Source: Gemmatimonadota bacterium (GTDB taxonomy: Bacteria > Gemmatimonadota > Gemmatimonadetes > Gemmatimonadales > Gemmatimonadaceae). From it: a stretch of DNA of 64,000 bases. Below the pieces are notes generated by a model that did not search any database, was not told the origin of the DNA, and saw nothing but the letters and a program-made list of their open reading frames with translations. Numbering within the stretch: position 1 is the first letter of the stretch; every line of letters begins with the position of its first letter. The stretch lies in contig JAQBQB010000025.1 in assembly GCA_028287235.1 (NCBI GenBank), positions 248,001-312,000 on the forward strand, written 5' to 3'. Shown here piece after piece: positions 27,081-36,225 of the stretch. The position numbers and the translations under genes were made by a program.

Positions 27081-28217
27081 TCAGCCCCACCAGAACGCCG
27101 CGGCGATGATCACGTACAACCCGATCAGCGCCACGCCCTCCAGCCAGATCGCCTCGCCGTCGTTCACGACGATCGCCGAGATCAACGTCGTCAGCAGCAG
27201 CGCCGCAATCAGCAGCGGTGGCATGACGAGCGTGAGGATCGCCCCGCCGAGCACGAAGGACAACAGCACCAGTGCCGGCGCCACCACGAGCGCGATCATC
27301 AGCGAGCTGTTGAGGATCACGCTCATCGCGTAGTCGGGCCGGTTCTTGGCCATGAGACGAATGCCCGCAACATTCTCCACGGCATTGCCCGCGATCGCCA
27401 CGACCACGATGCCGGCGAACGCCTGCGAGATGTGCAACGCTTCGATCGCCGGCTCCAGCGCCGACACGAACCATTCCGACACGACCGCCGCACCGATCGA
27501 CGCCGCGACGAGCACCGCGATCGCGAGCGACAACGGCCAGCCGTCGGGCACGCCGGCCACACGCTCGGCGTGGCGCACCGACCGCTCCGGATCGGAGCTC
27601 AGCGAGAAGCGCAGGCTGGCGACGAAGATGATCAGGAGCAACACGGCACTCACGGCGCTCAGCTGGCGCTCGTGCGACGCCGCCGGCGTGTGCAGTTGGT
27701 GCGCGAGCGTCGGCATCGCCAGCGCGGCCACGGCCACGACCATGAGCGACATGATCATCCGCGGCGCCTCGGCGTCGAAGTGCATGCGGCCGTGCTTCAC
27801 GCCGCCGACGAGAATCGCCAGGCCGAGCACGAGCAGCGAGTTCGCGAGCATGGAGCCGATCAACGCACCCTGGACGACCTGCACGAGGCCCGCGCGCAGA
27901 CTGAACGCGCAGACGAGCACTTCGGGCAGATTGCCGAGCGCGGACTGAAGAATGCCCGTGGCGCCGGGGCTCAGGTGCGCGCCCGCGTGCTCGGTGCCGC
28001 TCGAGACGTTCAGCGCGAGCAGCGACAGGGCAATGGCCGACGACGCGAACTGGAGGATCGCGCTCGCGCCGCTGAAGTGCAGCACCGCGGCGGCGATGAG
28101 CGCCACGCCGGTGACGCCGAATACGACGATCTCGTTTCGCTTGAGCACGTGCAGTGTCGACCAGCCCGGGTGGGGGACGGCGGCGAATCTAACGCCGCAC
28201 CGTGGCATGGGCACCAT
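27081..28217 (-). CDS. Ca2+/cation:H+ antiporter (CaCA superfamily)
   Basis: The 378-residue protein has about eleven transmembrane helices and the two inverted alpha repeats of CaCA exchangers: LQSALGNLPEVLVCAFSLRAG in the first half and GIVVVAIAGNAVENVAGIRL in the second. Each contributes the acidic residue of the ion path (the Glu of LPEV and the Glu of AVEN). It is most like CaxA-type Ca2+/H+ antiporters exporting calcium. The N-terminus is uncertain: GTG 28148 would begin right at the first conserved residues (VLKRNEIVVFGV), whereas ATG 28217 adds a non-conserved stretch. Confidence 0.88.
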   Translation of the reverse strand: MVPMPRCGVRFAAVPHPGWSTLHVLKRNEIVVFGVTGVALIAAAVLHFSGASAILQFASSAIALSLLALNVSSGTEHAGAHLSPGATGILQSALGNLPEVLVCAFSLRAGLVQVVQGALIGSMLANSLLVLGLAILVGGVKHGRMHFDAEAPRMIMSLMVVAVAALAMPTLAHQLHTPAASHERQLSAVSAVLLLIIFVASLRFSLSSDPERSVRHAERVAGVPDGWPLSLAIAVLVAASIGAAVVSEWFVSALEPAIEALHISQAFAGIVVVAIAGNAVENVAGIRLMAKNRPDYAMSVILNSSLMIALVVAPALVLLSFVLGGAILTLVMPPLLIAALLLTTLISAIVVNDGEAIWLEGVALIGLYVIIAAAFWWG

Positions 28218-28269
28218 TGCCCGGCGCGCGGCACGTGTATAGGGTTCCGCGACCTTCTACCATTCAGAC

Positions 28270-29223
28270 ATGCTCCAACTTTCCGACGTTCGTGCCGCGC
28301 GCAAGCGCATTGCCGGTCAGGTGCATCTGACGCCGGTGCTCTCGTCGCTGCGCCTCGGCGAGCGCGCCGGCGTGCGGCTGTTGCTCAAGTGCGAGAATTT
28401 GCAGAAGACCGGTTCGTTCAAGGCGCGCGGCGCGCTGAACAAGGTCGGCCAGCTCGATGCCGCCGCGCGCGAGCGTGGGGTCGTCACCTTTTCGGCCGGG
28501 AACCACGCGCAGTCGTTGGCCTGGGCAGCGCACGCCGCGGGCGTGCACGCCGTGGTCGTGATGCCGACGTTTGCGTCGCCCGCCAAGGTCGAAGCGAGCC
28601 GTGGATATGGCGCCGAGGTGTTGGTGCACGGCGCGAACGGCATGGCGGCGCTGGCGCGCGCACGCGAGCTCGAAGCGGAGCGCGGGCTCACCTTCGTGCA
28701 TCCGTTCGACGACGAGCTCGTAGCGGCAGGCGCGGGTACGGTGGGGCTGGAACTGCTCGAGCAGGCGAACGACCTCGACGTGGTCGTCGTGCCGATCGGC
28801 GGCGGCGGGTTGATCGCCGGCATCCTCGTCGCGCTCAAGGAGTCGAATCCCAAGATTCGCGTCTACGGTGTCGAGCCAGTGGGCGCGGCGTCCATGCGCA
28901 AGAGCCTCGACGCTGGCCACGCCGAGCGCCTCGAGGTCGTCGACACGATTGCCGACGGTTTGGCGGCGCCAATGGCGGGCGAGATGAACTACGAGATCGT
29001 GAAGCGGTATGCCGACGACGTCGTGCTCATCGACGATGCGGCCATCGCCGAGGCGGTGCGCGAGCTGTTGCTCAATACGAAGCTGCTCGCTGAGACGGCG
29101 GGGGCAACGGCGACGGCGGCCATCCTCTCGGGCGTGATTCCGCTGAAGAAAGGAGAGCGTGTCGCGGCGATCGTCAGCGGCGGGAACGTCGATGTGGCGA
29201 AACTCGTCAAGACGATCAGCTGA
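28270..29223 (+). CDS. PLP-dependent threonine/serine dehydratase
   Basis: This 317-residue fold-type II PLP enzyme shows the Schiff-base lysine in GSFKARGA (about residue 51), the Asn loop SAGNHAQS, the phosphate-binding glycine loop PIGGGGLIAG and the C-terminal SGGNVD motif. It deaminates threonine to 2-oxobutyrate and ammonia (or serine to pyruvate). There is no C-terminal ACT-like regulatory domain, so it resembles short catabolic threonine dehydratases or serine racemase-like enzymes rather than full-length IlvA. Confidence 0.9.
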   Translation: MLQLSDVRAARKRIAGQVHLTPVLSSLRLGERAGVRLLLKCENLQKTGSFKARGALNKVGQLDAAARERGVVTFSAGNHAQSLAWAAHAAGVHAVVVMPTFASPAKVEASRGYGAEVLVHGANGMAALARARELEAERGLTFVHPFDDELVAAGAGTVGLELLEQANDLDVVVVPIGGGGLIAGILVALKESNPKIRVYGVEPVGAASMRKSLDAGHAERLEVVDTIADGLAAPMAGEMNYEIVKRYADDVVLIDDAAIAEAVRELLLNTKLLAETAGATATAAILSGVIPLKKGERVAAIVSGGNVDVAKLVKTIS

Positions 29224-29848
29224 CAGCGCGCTGGGCTCGCATCCCGTCGATCCCCACCGGATCGGGCGATTGGCGAAAGGCCCAGATCGTCACCGCGAGC
29301 CACATCAAGCCCACCACGGCGCCCGCGATCACGTCGGTGGGCCAATGAACGGCCAGGTAGATCCGCGAGTACATGCTCGCCAGCATGATCGGGATGAAGA
29401 CGAAGAACGGCCACGTCCATCCCTTCTCCTGCCGCAGGATGATCGCGAGGGTGAGCAGCACGGAGATGCTCGCGATGGCGTGGCCGCTGGGATACGAGCT
29501 CCAACCGTACCAGCCGCGGCGCTCGAACAAGTCGGGCCGCGCGCGGTCGAACAGTGCCTTGAGCGACGGGTTCAGTAGATAGCTGCCGACCTGCACGATC
29601 GCGAGACGCATGGCGAGACGCGGCTTGCCGACTTTCACCCACAGCCACCAACACACCAAGCCGATCGCCGGGATCAGGGAGATGTTCGTCCCGAACCAGG
29701 GACAGATGATCATGAAATCGTCGAGCAGCTTGGGCAGCGGCTGGTGCATGCGAATCATCAGCGCACGCTCCCAGCCGTAGCCGCGATTCCAGTCGCCGAA
29801 CGATTTCGTGATCTCGGCGCACAGCATGCCGAGCAGAAAGGTCAGCAC
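29216..29848 (-). CDS. PAP2-family membrane phosphatase
   Basis: The protein has 210 residues and five to six transmembrane segments. PAP2 motifs are KALFDRARPDLF, SYPSGHAIAS and SRIYLAVHWPTDVIAG. It likely dephosphorylates lipid phosphates (phosphatidate, phosphatidylglycerophosphate or undecaprenyl pyrophosphate) on the periplasmic side. Its end overlaps the convergent dehydratase gene by 8 nt. It is only distantly similar to the other PAP2 protein in this window. The start could lie a little further upstream. Confidence 0.88.
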   Translation of the reverse strand: MLTFLLGMLCAEITKSFGDWNRGYGWERALMIRMHQPLPKLLDDFMIICPWFGTNISLIPAIGLVCWWLWVKVGKPRLAMRLAIVQVGSYLLNPSLKALFDRARPDLFERRGWYGWSSYPSGHAIASISVLLTLAIILRQEKGWTWPFFVFIPIMLASMYSRIYLAVHWPTDVIAGAVVGLMWLAVTIWAFRQSPDPVGIDGMRAQRAVS

Positions 29849-29909
29849 ATAGCCGGTGAGGATGGGGCGCCACCGATGGTGCCACCAACGACGCCGGTCT
29901 ATTGGAGCG

Positions 29910-30362
29910 CTAATCCGTCAGTCCTCGATCGCGAACGGTCATCATGGTCGCGACCATCGTCGCCACGAGTCGCTCGCTGCTGCCGGCATACGCGGTGACG
30001 TCGCCGCGGCAGACGGTGATCGTCTTACCGGCACGCAACACCCGTCCGGCCGCCACCACGCGCTCGCCCGATGCCGGCGCGAGGAGATTGATCTTGAACT
30101 CGATGCTCAACACCGCTGCACCGGTGGGCATGAGGCTCAGCGCGGCGTAGCCGCACGCGCTGTCGGCGGCCGACGCGAGCACGCCCGCGTGGAGAAAGCC
30201 GTGCTGCTGCACGAGGTCGGGGCGCATGGCGACCTCGATGTCCACTTCGCCCGCGGCAACGCGCGTGAGGCGCGCGCCGATCGTCGCCATGAACGTCTGC
30301 TTGTCGAAGCTCGCGCGAACGCGCGATTCGTACGCGGGATCCTGGGGCTCCTGCGCCGTCAC
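29910..30362 (-). CDS. PaaI-type hotdog-fold thioesterase
   Basis: The 150-residue hotdog-fold protein has the PaaI/YdiI-type segment RPDLVQQHGFLHAGVLASAADSACGYAA, whose HGFLHAGV supplies the usual catalytic region, and later strands MPTGAAVLSIEFKINLLAPA. It probably hydrolyses an acyl-CoA. GTG 30362 is chosen because it overlaps the stop of the upstream zinc-ribbon gene as GTGA; the longer reading duplicates that gene in another frame. Confidence 0.82.
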   Translation of the reverse strand: MTAQEPQDPAYESRVRASFDKQTFMATIGARLTRVAAGEVDIEVAMRPDLVQQHGFLHAGVLASAADSACGYAALSLMPTGAAVLSIEFKINLLAPASGERVVAAGRVLRAGKTITVCRGDVTAYAGSSERLVATMVATMMTVRDRGLTD

Positions 30363-30568
30363 GCCGCTTGGCGGCAGGCGACACACAGGGGCTCGGAGCC
30401 GAAGTCGACCATCAGCCGGCGCACCCACGAGCCATGCAGATGCCGGGAGCAATACACTTTGCGGCAGCGCATACAAGCGCCGCCCGCGACGAGGTCGAAG
30501 CGCTGCCCGCAGGCGTCACATTCGGTGGCCATCTCGGAATGCATGAAGACTCGAAAGGGACGGGTCAT
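30359..30568 (-). CDS. Small zinc-binding protein (CxxC/His treble-clef-like)
   Basis: The 69-residue protein has Cys pairs CDACGQRF, CMRCRKVYCSRHLHGSW and CVAC, with nearby His residues. This is enough to bind two zinc ions in a RING/FYVE-like or AN1-like arrangement. An internal Met (MATEC) offers a shorter start. It is coupled to the thioesterase by a 4-nt overlap. Function is unknown. Confidence 0.6.
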   Translation of the reverse strand: MTRPFRVFMHSEMATECDACGQRFDLVAGGACMRCRKVYCSRHLHGSWVRRLMVDFGSEPLCVACRQAA

Positions 30569-30593
30569 ACGCCGCCGCGGGACGCCAGCGCGA

Positions 30594-32072
30594 TCACGGC
30601 TTCTTGCTGTTGTTGGGTCTCACCTTGGCCACGGTCCACGCGACGATCGTCGCGCATCCGCTCTGGCCCGGCGGCGCATACTGCGGCGGCGTGGTCGAGC
30701 CGTGATACACTTCGATCGCCACCAGCTCCGACGGACGCACGTAGTCGTCGATGTCGCCCGCGGACATCGTCTGCCAGAGCGTGCCGTCGACGTAGTAGTT
30801 CACGCAGCCGCCGCTCGAGCTGCGCGAGTCGGTGATGACGTACGTGCGCCCGTCGCCCGTGGGCGATACGCGCAGGCCCGGCGCCGTGCGCATCACGTCG
30901 CTGAACGAGATCGATTCGTGGTTGATCTGCTTGCCGTCCATGTAGAATCCCTGGCCGGTCTGCTTGCGGCTGAGGTAGCCGATGTCGGCGAGTGCCTTGT
31001 CCTGCACCGCCTCGATGCGCATGGCGGCGAGCGTGGGCACGAAGTCGCTCATGGTGATCGTCGCGCGCGCCGGCTCGTTCGACGAGAGCTCCACGGCTTG
31101 CTCCGTAGCCGAGTAGCCGAGCTTGCGTATGTCGAGCGCCTGCGTGCCCGAGGGCAGACTGTCGAGCGTGAAGTCGCCGTTGGCGCGCGTGATGGCCACC
31201 GTTCCGCCGCCCTGTAGCGCGACGCGTGCACCGGCGAGCGGCTTCCCGGTCTTATCCACCACCTTGCCGGTGATCCGCGCCGAGCCCTTGGCCACGCGCT
31301 TCACCTTGCCGCTGTCGTTCGTCACCTCGACCACGGCTTGGTGCTGCGCCACGATGCTGAAGCCGCGCAGCGCCACGAAGCCGTCGGTCACGTCGGCCGG
31401 CACCTCGCCCGAGCTCACGCCATTGCGGAACACCTGCACCTTGCCGCTCATGTCGGCCGGAATGCCGCAGATGCGATACAAGCCGGACGAATCCGACATC
31501 GCCGAGCGAACGGTCGTCGACTTTCTGCCGATCGGATCGCTCACTTGATACACCAGCTCGACCTTCGCTCCGATGGACGGACCTTTGGTGTCGGCGTCGC
31601 GCACGAAGCCGAGCATCACCGCGGGGCCGCGTGACAGCTGCGCGGGTGTGCAGAGGGCTTTCGCCAGCCGCTCCCCGCCGGGCACGGCGAGATCGAGATC
31701 ATGAGCAGTGCCCACGACGAATGGATAGGCAGGCGTGCGCATCTGAACGCCGATCGTGTCGAGCAGCGGGTGCATCACCGCAACGCGATGCGACCCCGGC
31801 GCGATGCTGTCGATGCGGTAGTGACCGTCCTTGTCGGTCAGCGTGGAGCGGCCCGTCGTCTCGACGATCACGACGGCGTTCGCGAGCGGCACGTTGTGCA
31901 CGCTGTCGAGCACCGAGCCTTGCAGCGCCGAGAATCCGGCGGCGGGAGCTGGAAGGCGCGCGGCCTGGGCGTGAAGTGCGTGGCTCGATGCCGTTGCGAG
32001 AGTGGCAACGGTCACGGCCAGCGTCCAACGCGCCCGGCGAACGGCGGGGGAGGGAGAGGTCGTCTGCATCAT
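30594..32072 (-). CDS. Secreted protein with two carboxypeptidase-regulatory-like domains and a TonB-plug domain, no barrel
   Basis: The 492-residue protein has a signal peptide, a CarboxypepD_reg-like beta sandwich near 45-110 (VLDSVHNVPLANAVVIVETT), a middle domain, and a second such sandwich (GKVVDKTGKPLAGARVALQG). It ends in a plug-like domain (SFSDVMRTAPGLRVSPTGDG ... GGCVNYYVDGTLWQTM ... RPSELVAIEVYHGSTTPPQY). The C-terminus stops where a TonB-dependent receptor would start its 22-strand barrel, so it cannot be a transporter alone. ATG 32072 begins the signal peptide. Such truncated SusC-like proteins are frequent in Gemmatimonadota-type genomes as I recall. Confidence 0.75.
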   Translation of the reverse strand: MMQTTSPSPAVRRARWTLAVTVATLATASSHALHAQAARLPAPAAGFSALQGSVLDSVHNVPLANAVVIVETTGRSTLTDKDGHYRIDSIAPGSHRVAVMHPLLDTIGVQMRTPAYPFVVGTAHDLDLAVPGGERLAKALCTPAQLSRGPAVMLGFVRDADTKGPSIGAKVELVYQVSDPIGRKSTTVRSAMSDSSGLYRICGIPADMSGKVQVFRNGVSSGEVPADVTDGFVALRGFSIVAQHQAVVEVTNDSGKVKRVAKGSARITGKVVDKTGKPLAGARVALQGGGTVAITRANGDFTLDSLPSGTQALDIRKLGYSATEQAVELSSNEPARATITMSDFVPTLAAMRIEAVQDKALADIGYLSRKQTGQGFYMDGKQINHESISFSDVMRTAPGLRVSPTGDGRTYVITDSRSSSGGCVNYYVDGTLWQTMSAGDIDDYVRPSELVAIEVYHGSTTPPQYAPPGQSGCATIVAWTVAKVRPNNSKKP

Positions 32073-32311
32073 GGGCACTGCGGTATGGGGAGATCTCCCT
32101 CCCAAACTACGGTCGGGGCGGCGCACGTTCTACCCCCGGCAACCTGCCAGGTTCGTAGGCCGGGCGCAATTGCGTCCAAAGCCAAGCCGGACAATATCTT
32201 AGAGACGCCTGGCTTTGGCAGGCTGCCGGTTCTTGAACGACTGTCGATTTCCGGACGTCCCGTTCGACTAGATGTGCGGCAGAAACCCTTCACTCTACAG
32301 CGGAGCTCGTG

Positions 32312-32668
32312 ATGCAATACCTACTGCTCATCTACGTCAACGAACAGAACTCGACTACCTCCACCGATGCCGACCGGGGCACGATGTCGAACGACTACCG
32401 CGTCTTCACCGATGGAATCGCCAAAAGCGGCCACTACAAGGGCGGCAACGCGCTCCAATCCACGAAGACGGCGACCACCGTGCGCGTGCGCGACGGCAAG
32501 CGCCAGACGACCGACGGTCCCTTTGCCGAAACGCGCGAGCAGCTCGGCGGCTACTACCTCGTCGACGCGAAGGACCTCGATGAAGCGATCGGCATCGCCG
32601 AGCGCATCCCGGGCGCGAAGACGGGCTCGGTCGAAGTTCGTCCGATCCAGTCGATGACTGCGGCGTAG
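32312..32668 (+). CDS. DGPF/YCII-related protein, partner of ECF42 sigma factor
   Basis: This 118-residue ferredoxin-like fold protein of the YCII superfamily has [11 protein letters not shown] at the start and the signature [20 protein letters not shown] that names the DGPF family. DGPF proteins are nearly always encoded beside ECF42 sigma factors and are thought to be part of, or targets of, that regulon. Here the stop overlaps the sigma-factor GTG as TAGTG, so the two are translationally coupled. A GTG at 32309 is an alternative start. Confidence 0.88.
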   Translation: MQYLLLIYVNEQNSTTSTDADRGTMSNDYRVFTDGIAKSGHYKGGNALQSTKTATTVRVRDGKRQTTDGPFAETREQLGGYYLVDAKDLDEAIGIAERIPGAKTGSVEVRPIQSMTAA

Positions 32669-33960
32669 TGGTGCGGGTGAGCGGGAATCAGGAGCTCATC
32701 GCCAGCGTCTATCGCGAGGAATCCTCCCGCGTGCTCGCGACACTCATCCGTCTCCTCGGCGACTTCGACAGCGCCGAGGAGGCGATGCAGGACGCGTTCG
32801 CCGCGGCCGTGGTGCAATGGGAGCGCGACGGCCCGCCGGCGAACCCACGCACCTGGCTCGTGAGCGCCGGACGGCACAGAGCGATCGATCGCATTCGGCG
32901 CGACACGCGTCACGCAGCCAATGTCGAGATCATCGCCGCGTCGTCGGACGCGTTCGCCGCCGATGCAACGGACTTGTTCGACGACGAGAGCGGCGTCGAG
33001 GACGACCGGCTGCGACTCATCTTCACCTGCTGCCATCCGGCGCTCGCTCGCGACGCACAGGTCGCGCTGACGCTGCGCACCATCTGCGGACTCACGACCG
33101 AAGAGATCGCGCGGGCCTTTCTCGTTCCGGCGCCGACGATGGCGCAGCGGCTCGTGCGCGCCACGGGAAAGATTCGCGACGCGCGCATTCCCTATCGCGT
33201 GCCCCCGGCGAGCGAGCTGCCCGAACGGCTCGACGCGGTGCTGGCGGTGATCTATCTCGTCTTCACCGAAGGCTACGCCGCGACGACCGGCGACGCGCTC
33301 GTGCGCCGCGAGCTGTGCGGCGAGGCGATTCGTCTCGCGCGACTGGCAGCCGAGCTGATGCCGGCGGCGAATGAAGTCGATGGGCTGCTGGCGCTCATGC
33401 TGCTGCACGATGCGCGTCGCACCGCGCGCACGACCGCAGCGGGCGAGATCGTGCTGCTCGAGGAACAGGATCGCAACGCGTGGGACCGCGCGCAGATCGA
33501 GGAAGGGTTGGCGCGCGTGGACGCCGCGCTGCAGCGCGGACGGGCCGGCGCGTACACCATCCAGGCGGCGATCGCGGCGCTGCATGCCCGTGCGCCGGCG
33601 GCGGCCGATACGGACTGGCGACAGATCGCGGCGCTCTACGCGCTGCTATTGGATCGCGAGCCGAGCGCCGTGGTGGAGCTCAATCACGCGGTGGCGGTCG
33701 CGATGGTGGACGGGCCGTACGATGCGCTACTGCTCGTCGACGCGATCGCCGCGCGCGGCGAGCTGCGCGGCTATCACCTGCTGCACGCCGCGCGCGCCGA
33801 CCTGCTGCGCCGGCTCGAGCGATTCGACGAGGCCGCGCGCGAATATGACACGGCGCTCGGGCTCGCGACTCTCGAGCCCGAGCGCCGCTTTCTGCGGGGG
33901 CGGCTCAGCGAACTACGAGCGCGCGACTCTGATCGAGCGCCGGCTGCACCGAAAAATTGA
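32668..33960 (+). CDS. ECF42-type RNA polymerase sigma factor with C-terminal TPR-like extension
   Basis: The protein has 430 residues. The sigma2 region (about 10-80) includes [20 protein letters not shown] and [20 protein letters not shown]; sigma4 (about 115-165) includes [16 protein letters not shown] and [20 protein letters not shown]. The long C-terminal domain (DUF6596 and helical TPR-like repeats, about 185-420) replaces an anti-sigma factor in this family and is needed for activity in studied members. No anti-sigma gene is nearby. Start GTG 32668 overlaps the DGPF stop. Confidence 0.92.
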   Translation: MVRVSGNQELIASVYREESSRVLATLIRLLGDFDSAEEAMQDAFAAAVVQWERDGPPANPRTWLVSAGRHRAIDRIRRDTRHAANVEIIAASSDAFAADATDLFDDESGVEDDRLRLIFTCCHPALARDAQVALTLRTICGLTTEEIARAFLVPAPTMAQRLVRATGKIRDARIPYRVPPASELPERLDAVLAVIYLVFTEGYAATTGDALVRRELCGEAIRLARLAAELMPAANEVDGLLALMLLHDARRTARTTAAGEIVLLEEQDRNAWDRAQIEEGLARVDAALQRGRAGAYTIQAAIAALHARAPAAADTDWRQIAALYALLLDREPSAVVELNHAVAVAMVDGPYDALLLVDAIAARGELRGYHLLHAARADLLRRLERFDEAAREYDTALGLATLEPERRFLRGRLSELRARDSDRAPAAPKN

Positions 33961-34306
33961 TCTTGTCGCCCTTGGCCGCGGCCAGCGGTCCGGCGATGGC
34001 GCGTCCTCGTCCGTCGGCCGGGATCGCCGCGACGTAGAGGAAGCCAGTGGGGAACCACGACGGATCGAGCAGGATGCTCGTGCTGTCCTGTCCGCCCACG
34101 GAGCCGATGAACTTCGACTGTCCGTTCATGATTGCCCGAAGCTCCATGGGCTGGGTGTTCATGTTGTCGACGTGCAGCACGACCGTGGTCGCGGCGTCGG
34201 CCGGATCGATGACGTTGCCGGCCGCCGAAGCCTGACCAAAGCGGGCGCAGGCCGTACCGAGCGCGGCGGCCGTAGCCAGAACGAACAGCGTGCGGAATTT
34301 CAACAT
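33905..34306 (-). CDS. Putative lipoprotein of unknown function
   Basis: The 133-residue protein has a lipobox-type signal ([10 protein letters not shown], Cys20) and a single beta-rich domain ([20 protein letters not shown]; then [14 protein letters not shown]). The rest of its sequence gives no family assignment. ATG 34306 begins the signal. Its 3' end overlaps the convergent sigma-factor gene by 56 nt. Confidence 0.7.
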   Translation of the reverse strand: MLKFRTLFVLATAAALGTACARFGQASAAGNVIDPADAATTVVLHVDNMNTQPMELRAIMNGQSKFIGSVGGQDSTSILLDPSWFPTGFLYVAAIPADGRGRAIAGPLAAAKGDKINFSVQPALDQSRALVVR

Positions 34307-34394
34307 TGTAATTCGCTCCTCGACTCGCCGGGGACGCGCGCGGTTGCGCACCCCTGATGCGCGGAGAAAAAGCAGGTTCGGTGCCGAACGCCGC

Positions 34395-34991
34395 TCAGGC
34401 CGACAGAAGCTCGAAGGTCGTAGCGTTGAGCTCGTCCGCGTTCGCGAAGCAGTACGGACCACACTGCGTGAGGCGCGCGCGCCGGAACAACCGTCGATAC
34501 TCGGCCGCCGTGCGCTCGTGCCAATCGGCGTGATCGCCTTCCATCGCGTCTTCGGTCGTGAACGCTTCGATGTATGCCACGCCGCCCACGAGGCGGCGAA
34601 TGGTGCGCAGGCCGCGCTCGACGTTGCGCGTGTCGACGTACTGCAGCACGTCGGCGCACACGATCAGATCGATACCGCGGTCGAAGCCGAGCGTCGAGAG
34701 TTTTCCGAGGGTGCCGTGCACGATGTTGCGCGATTTGCCGAAGCGCTCGATCGCGTAGTCGCTCGAGTCGACACCAACGTAGTAGGCCTCGGGCCGCAGC
34801 CGCTTGAGCACCGGTTGCCAGGGTGCTTCGCCGCAGCCGACGTCGAGGACGGAGCGGATCTGCCGTCCGATGAGAAATTCGGTGACGGAGAGGGCCATGC
34901 GCACTTTGCGGTCGAGGCTGTCGCGTGTGGAAACGCGGTCTTCGGGGTGGCGGTACCAGCGCTCGAAGTAGGCTCGGTCGTACGCTTTCAT
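34395..34991 (-). CDS. Class I SAM-dependent methyltransferase
   Basis: The 198-residue Rossmann-like methyltransferase has motif I VLDVGCGEAPWQPVL, an acidic residue in YYVGVDSSDYAIERF for ribose binding, and motif IV-like LIVCADVLQYVDTRN. The N-terminus YDRAYFERWYR resembles small-molecule methyltransferases of the Methyltransf_11/23 type. The acceptor is unknown. It lies 88 nt downstream of nothing co-directional except the lipoprotein that follows it, and could share a transcript with it. Confidence 0.85.
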   Translation of the reverse strand: MKAYDRAYFERWYRHPEDRVSTRDSLDRKVRMALSVTEFLIGRQIRSVLDVGCGEAPWQPVLKRLRPEAYYVGVDSSDYAIERFGKSRNIVHGTLGKLSTLGFDRGIDLIVCADVLQYVDTRNVERGLRTIRRLVGGVAYIEAFTTEDAMEGDHADWHERTAAEYRRLFRRARLTQCGPYCFANADELNATTFELLSA

Positions 34992-35100
34992 GGCTTGGTG
35001 CGGAGGATTTGAGGGCTGGCGGATACAAACATTTGAAGATCGTGCGCGCGATGCTTCACCGGCATGGCGCCTGCGCGTCTTTCCCGGTCCACCCTGTGCT

Positions 35101-35107
35101 GGAGGGA
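35101..35107 (+). promoter_or_regulatory. Shine-Dalgarno of small hydrophilic gene
   Basis: GGAGGGA is placed 3 nt before ATG 35111, close but consistent with a ribosome-binding site. It is the main reason for preferring this plus-strand frame over the opposing frame. Confidence 0.5.
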
Positions 35108-35110
35108 CCG

Positions 35111-35278
35111 ATGGACGAGAACAATCGCCGGGACAAGGATAACGAAGGCAACCGGCGGCGGGCATCGAACAACCATGATGACGAACAGCGGGACGAGCTC
35201 GCGCGCCGGCGCGAGCAGAAGCCAGACCAATCCGGCCTTACCAAGCGCGAGCGCGAAGAACAGTGGCCCGTTGGGTGA
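35111..35278 (+). CDS. Small charged hypothetical protein
   Basis: The product is 55 residues, strongly hydrophilic, rich in Asp, Glu, Arg, Asn and Gln (MDENNRRDKDNEGNRRR then NHDDEQRDELARRREQKP), and probably disordered or a single helix. Support comes from the Shine-Dalgarno and the amino-acid bias. It resembles the other small hydrophilic protein at 17461-17721 in style, not sequence. Function unknown. Confidence 0.45.
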   Translation: MDENNRRDKDNEGNRRRASNNHDDEQRDELARRREQKPDQSGLTKREREEQWPVG

Positions 35279-35284
35279 GCGGCG

Positions 35285-35743
35285 CTACTGATTCCGTCGC
35301 ATGAACTGGATGTAGTCCACGTAAGGCGGTTCCTGGCCAGACGCGCGAAGACGCAGCGCGATCTGGCCGCGGTGATGCGAGCCGTGCATCGCAACGTGTG
35401 TCACGATCTCCTCCACCGTGTTGGTGAACTCACGGCCGGCGCTGTTGCGATACGACGCGACGCGGGCGAGTGCCGTGGCCTTCGCACCGCGCACGAGCTG
35501 CTCGAACAGCTCTCCGTGCTCCGCCGCCAGCGCGCGCGCCTCGGCCACCGAGAGCGCGGGCCAAACTGCATGCGCGGGTGCAGCCCCCTGAATGCGCGAA
35601 TACCACAAGTGCTCCACCGACGCAATGTGCGCGAACAGCCGCGCCGCGTCGGGTTCGGGAGACGTGTCGCGCTCCAGAGCGTCGGCGACGAGGGAGTCGG
35701 CCCAACGCATGTGGGCAACGAGATCGCGGAGAACGTGGGTCAC
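35285..35743 (-). CDS. DinB-family four-helix protein
   Basis: The 152-residue protein is of the DinB/YfiT type: VLRDLVAHMRWADSLVADAL, HIASVEHLWYSRIQGA with the first metal His, and VEEIVTHVAMHGSHHRGQIA with the His pair. The triad would bind a divalent metal. Members include thiol-dependent S-transferases; the name comes from damage induction in Bacillus. GTG 35743 starts the conserved region, and the longer reading adds unrelated residues. Confidence 0.85.
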   Translation of the reverse strand: MTHVLRDLVAHMRWADSLVADALERDTSPEPDAARLFAHIASVEHLWYSRIQGAAPAHAVWPALSVAEARALAAEHGELFEQLVRGAKATALARVASYRNSAGREFTNTVEEIVTHVAMHGSHHRGQIALRLRASGQEPPYVDYIQFMRRNQ

Positions 35744-35823
35744 GAGAAAAAGATGACCGCAACGCGGCGCAATCGTAACGGCTGGCGATTGCAATCGCAC
35801 CAGCACGCTGGTATAACACTACA

Positions 35824-36225
35824 ATGCTGCCGTTCGTCATTCGCGCGGAACAAATGCGCACGCTCCGCGCTCCGTTTCTCGCCGGTTTCGTCGACGACGC
35901 GCGTCAGCATGCCCAACGCCGGCATCCCGATGTCGTCGCGACCATGGGCGACGACGGTCTGGACACCCATGTCCGCGACGCGATCGCCGAAGCCGTGAAC
36001 TATGATCTGGTGAGCAAGCGCGACGTGCTGCGGTACCTCAGCCTGACGCTGACCTTTGGTCTGCGGTGGCGCGACTCACCCGATCGACGCTGGATGCACG
36101 AAGCGATGTCCGCCGGCGCGCCAACGCCGTCGGTGCGAGGCGGAAGCGCACGGTTGCACGCGCTGTATCGGGAGGTGCTCGCGCGGCTGTCGCGGAACGA
36201 GATCGCGGATAGAGCCGGCGCGTGA
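35824..36225 (+). CDS. Small alpha-helical protein heading the NTase-caspase operon
   Basis: The 133-residue, mostly helical, soluble protein begins MLPFVIRAEQMRTLRAPFLAG and contains VRDAIAEAVNYDLVSKRDVLRYLSL. This layout (IR.eqm..L...F...., then I..a..Y.l.S.rDv..yl.l...lG) is like small proteins I recall encoded beside secreted or type VI-type effectors, but I cannot name a domain with certainty. Its TGA overlaps the GTG of the next gene as GTGA, so it is co-translated with it. An adaptor or chaperone role is speculation. Confidence 0.6.
   Translation: MLPFVIRAEQMRTLRAPFLAGFVDDARQHAQRRHPDVVATMGDDGLDTHVRDAIAEAVNYDLVSKRDVLRYLSLTLTFGLRWRDSPDRRWMHEAMSAGAPTPSVRGGSARLHALYREVLARLSRNEIADRAGA

Noticed and set aside
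26547-29093. 848-codon plus-strand frame across the antiporter and dehydratase region
   Set aside because: It is antisense to the antiporter and out of frame with the dehydratase; residue bias (Arg, His, Asp) is typical of spurious GC-rich frames.
34988-35230. Minus-strand 80-codon frame
   Set aside because: It overlaps the plus-strand small gene that has a Shine-Dalgarno; the N-terminal hydrophobicity alone is not convincing.
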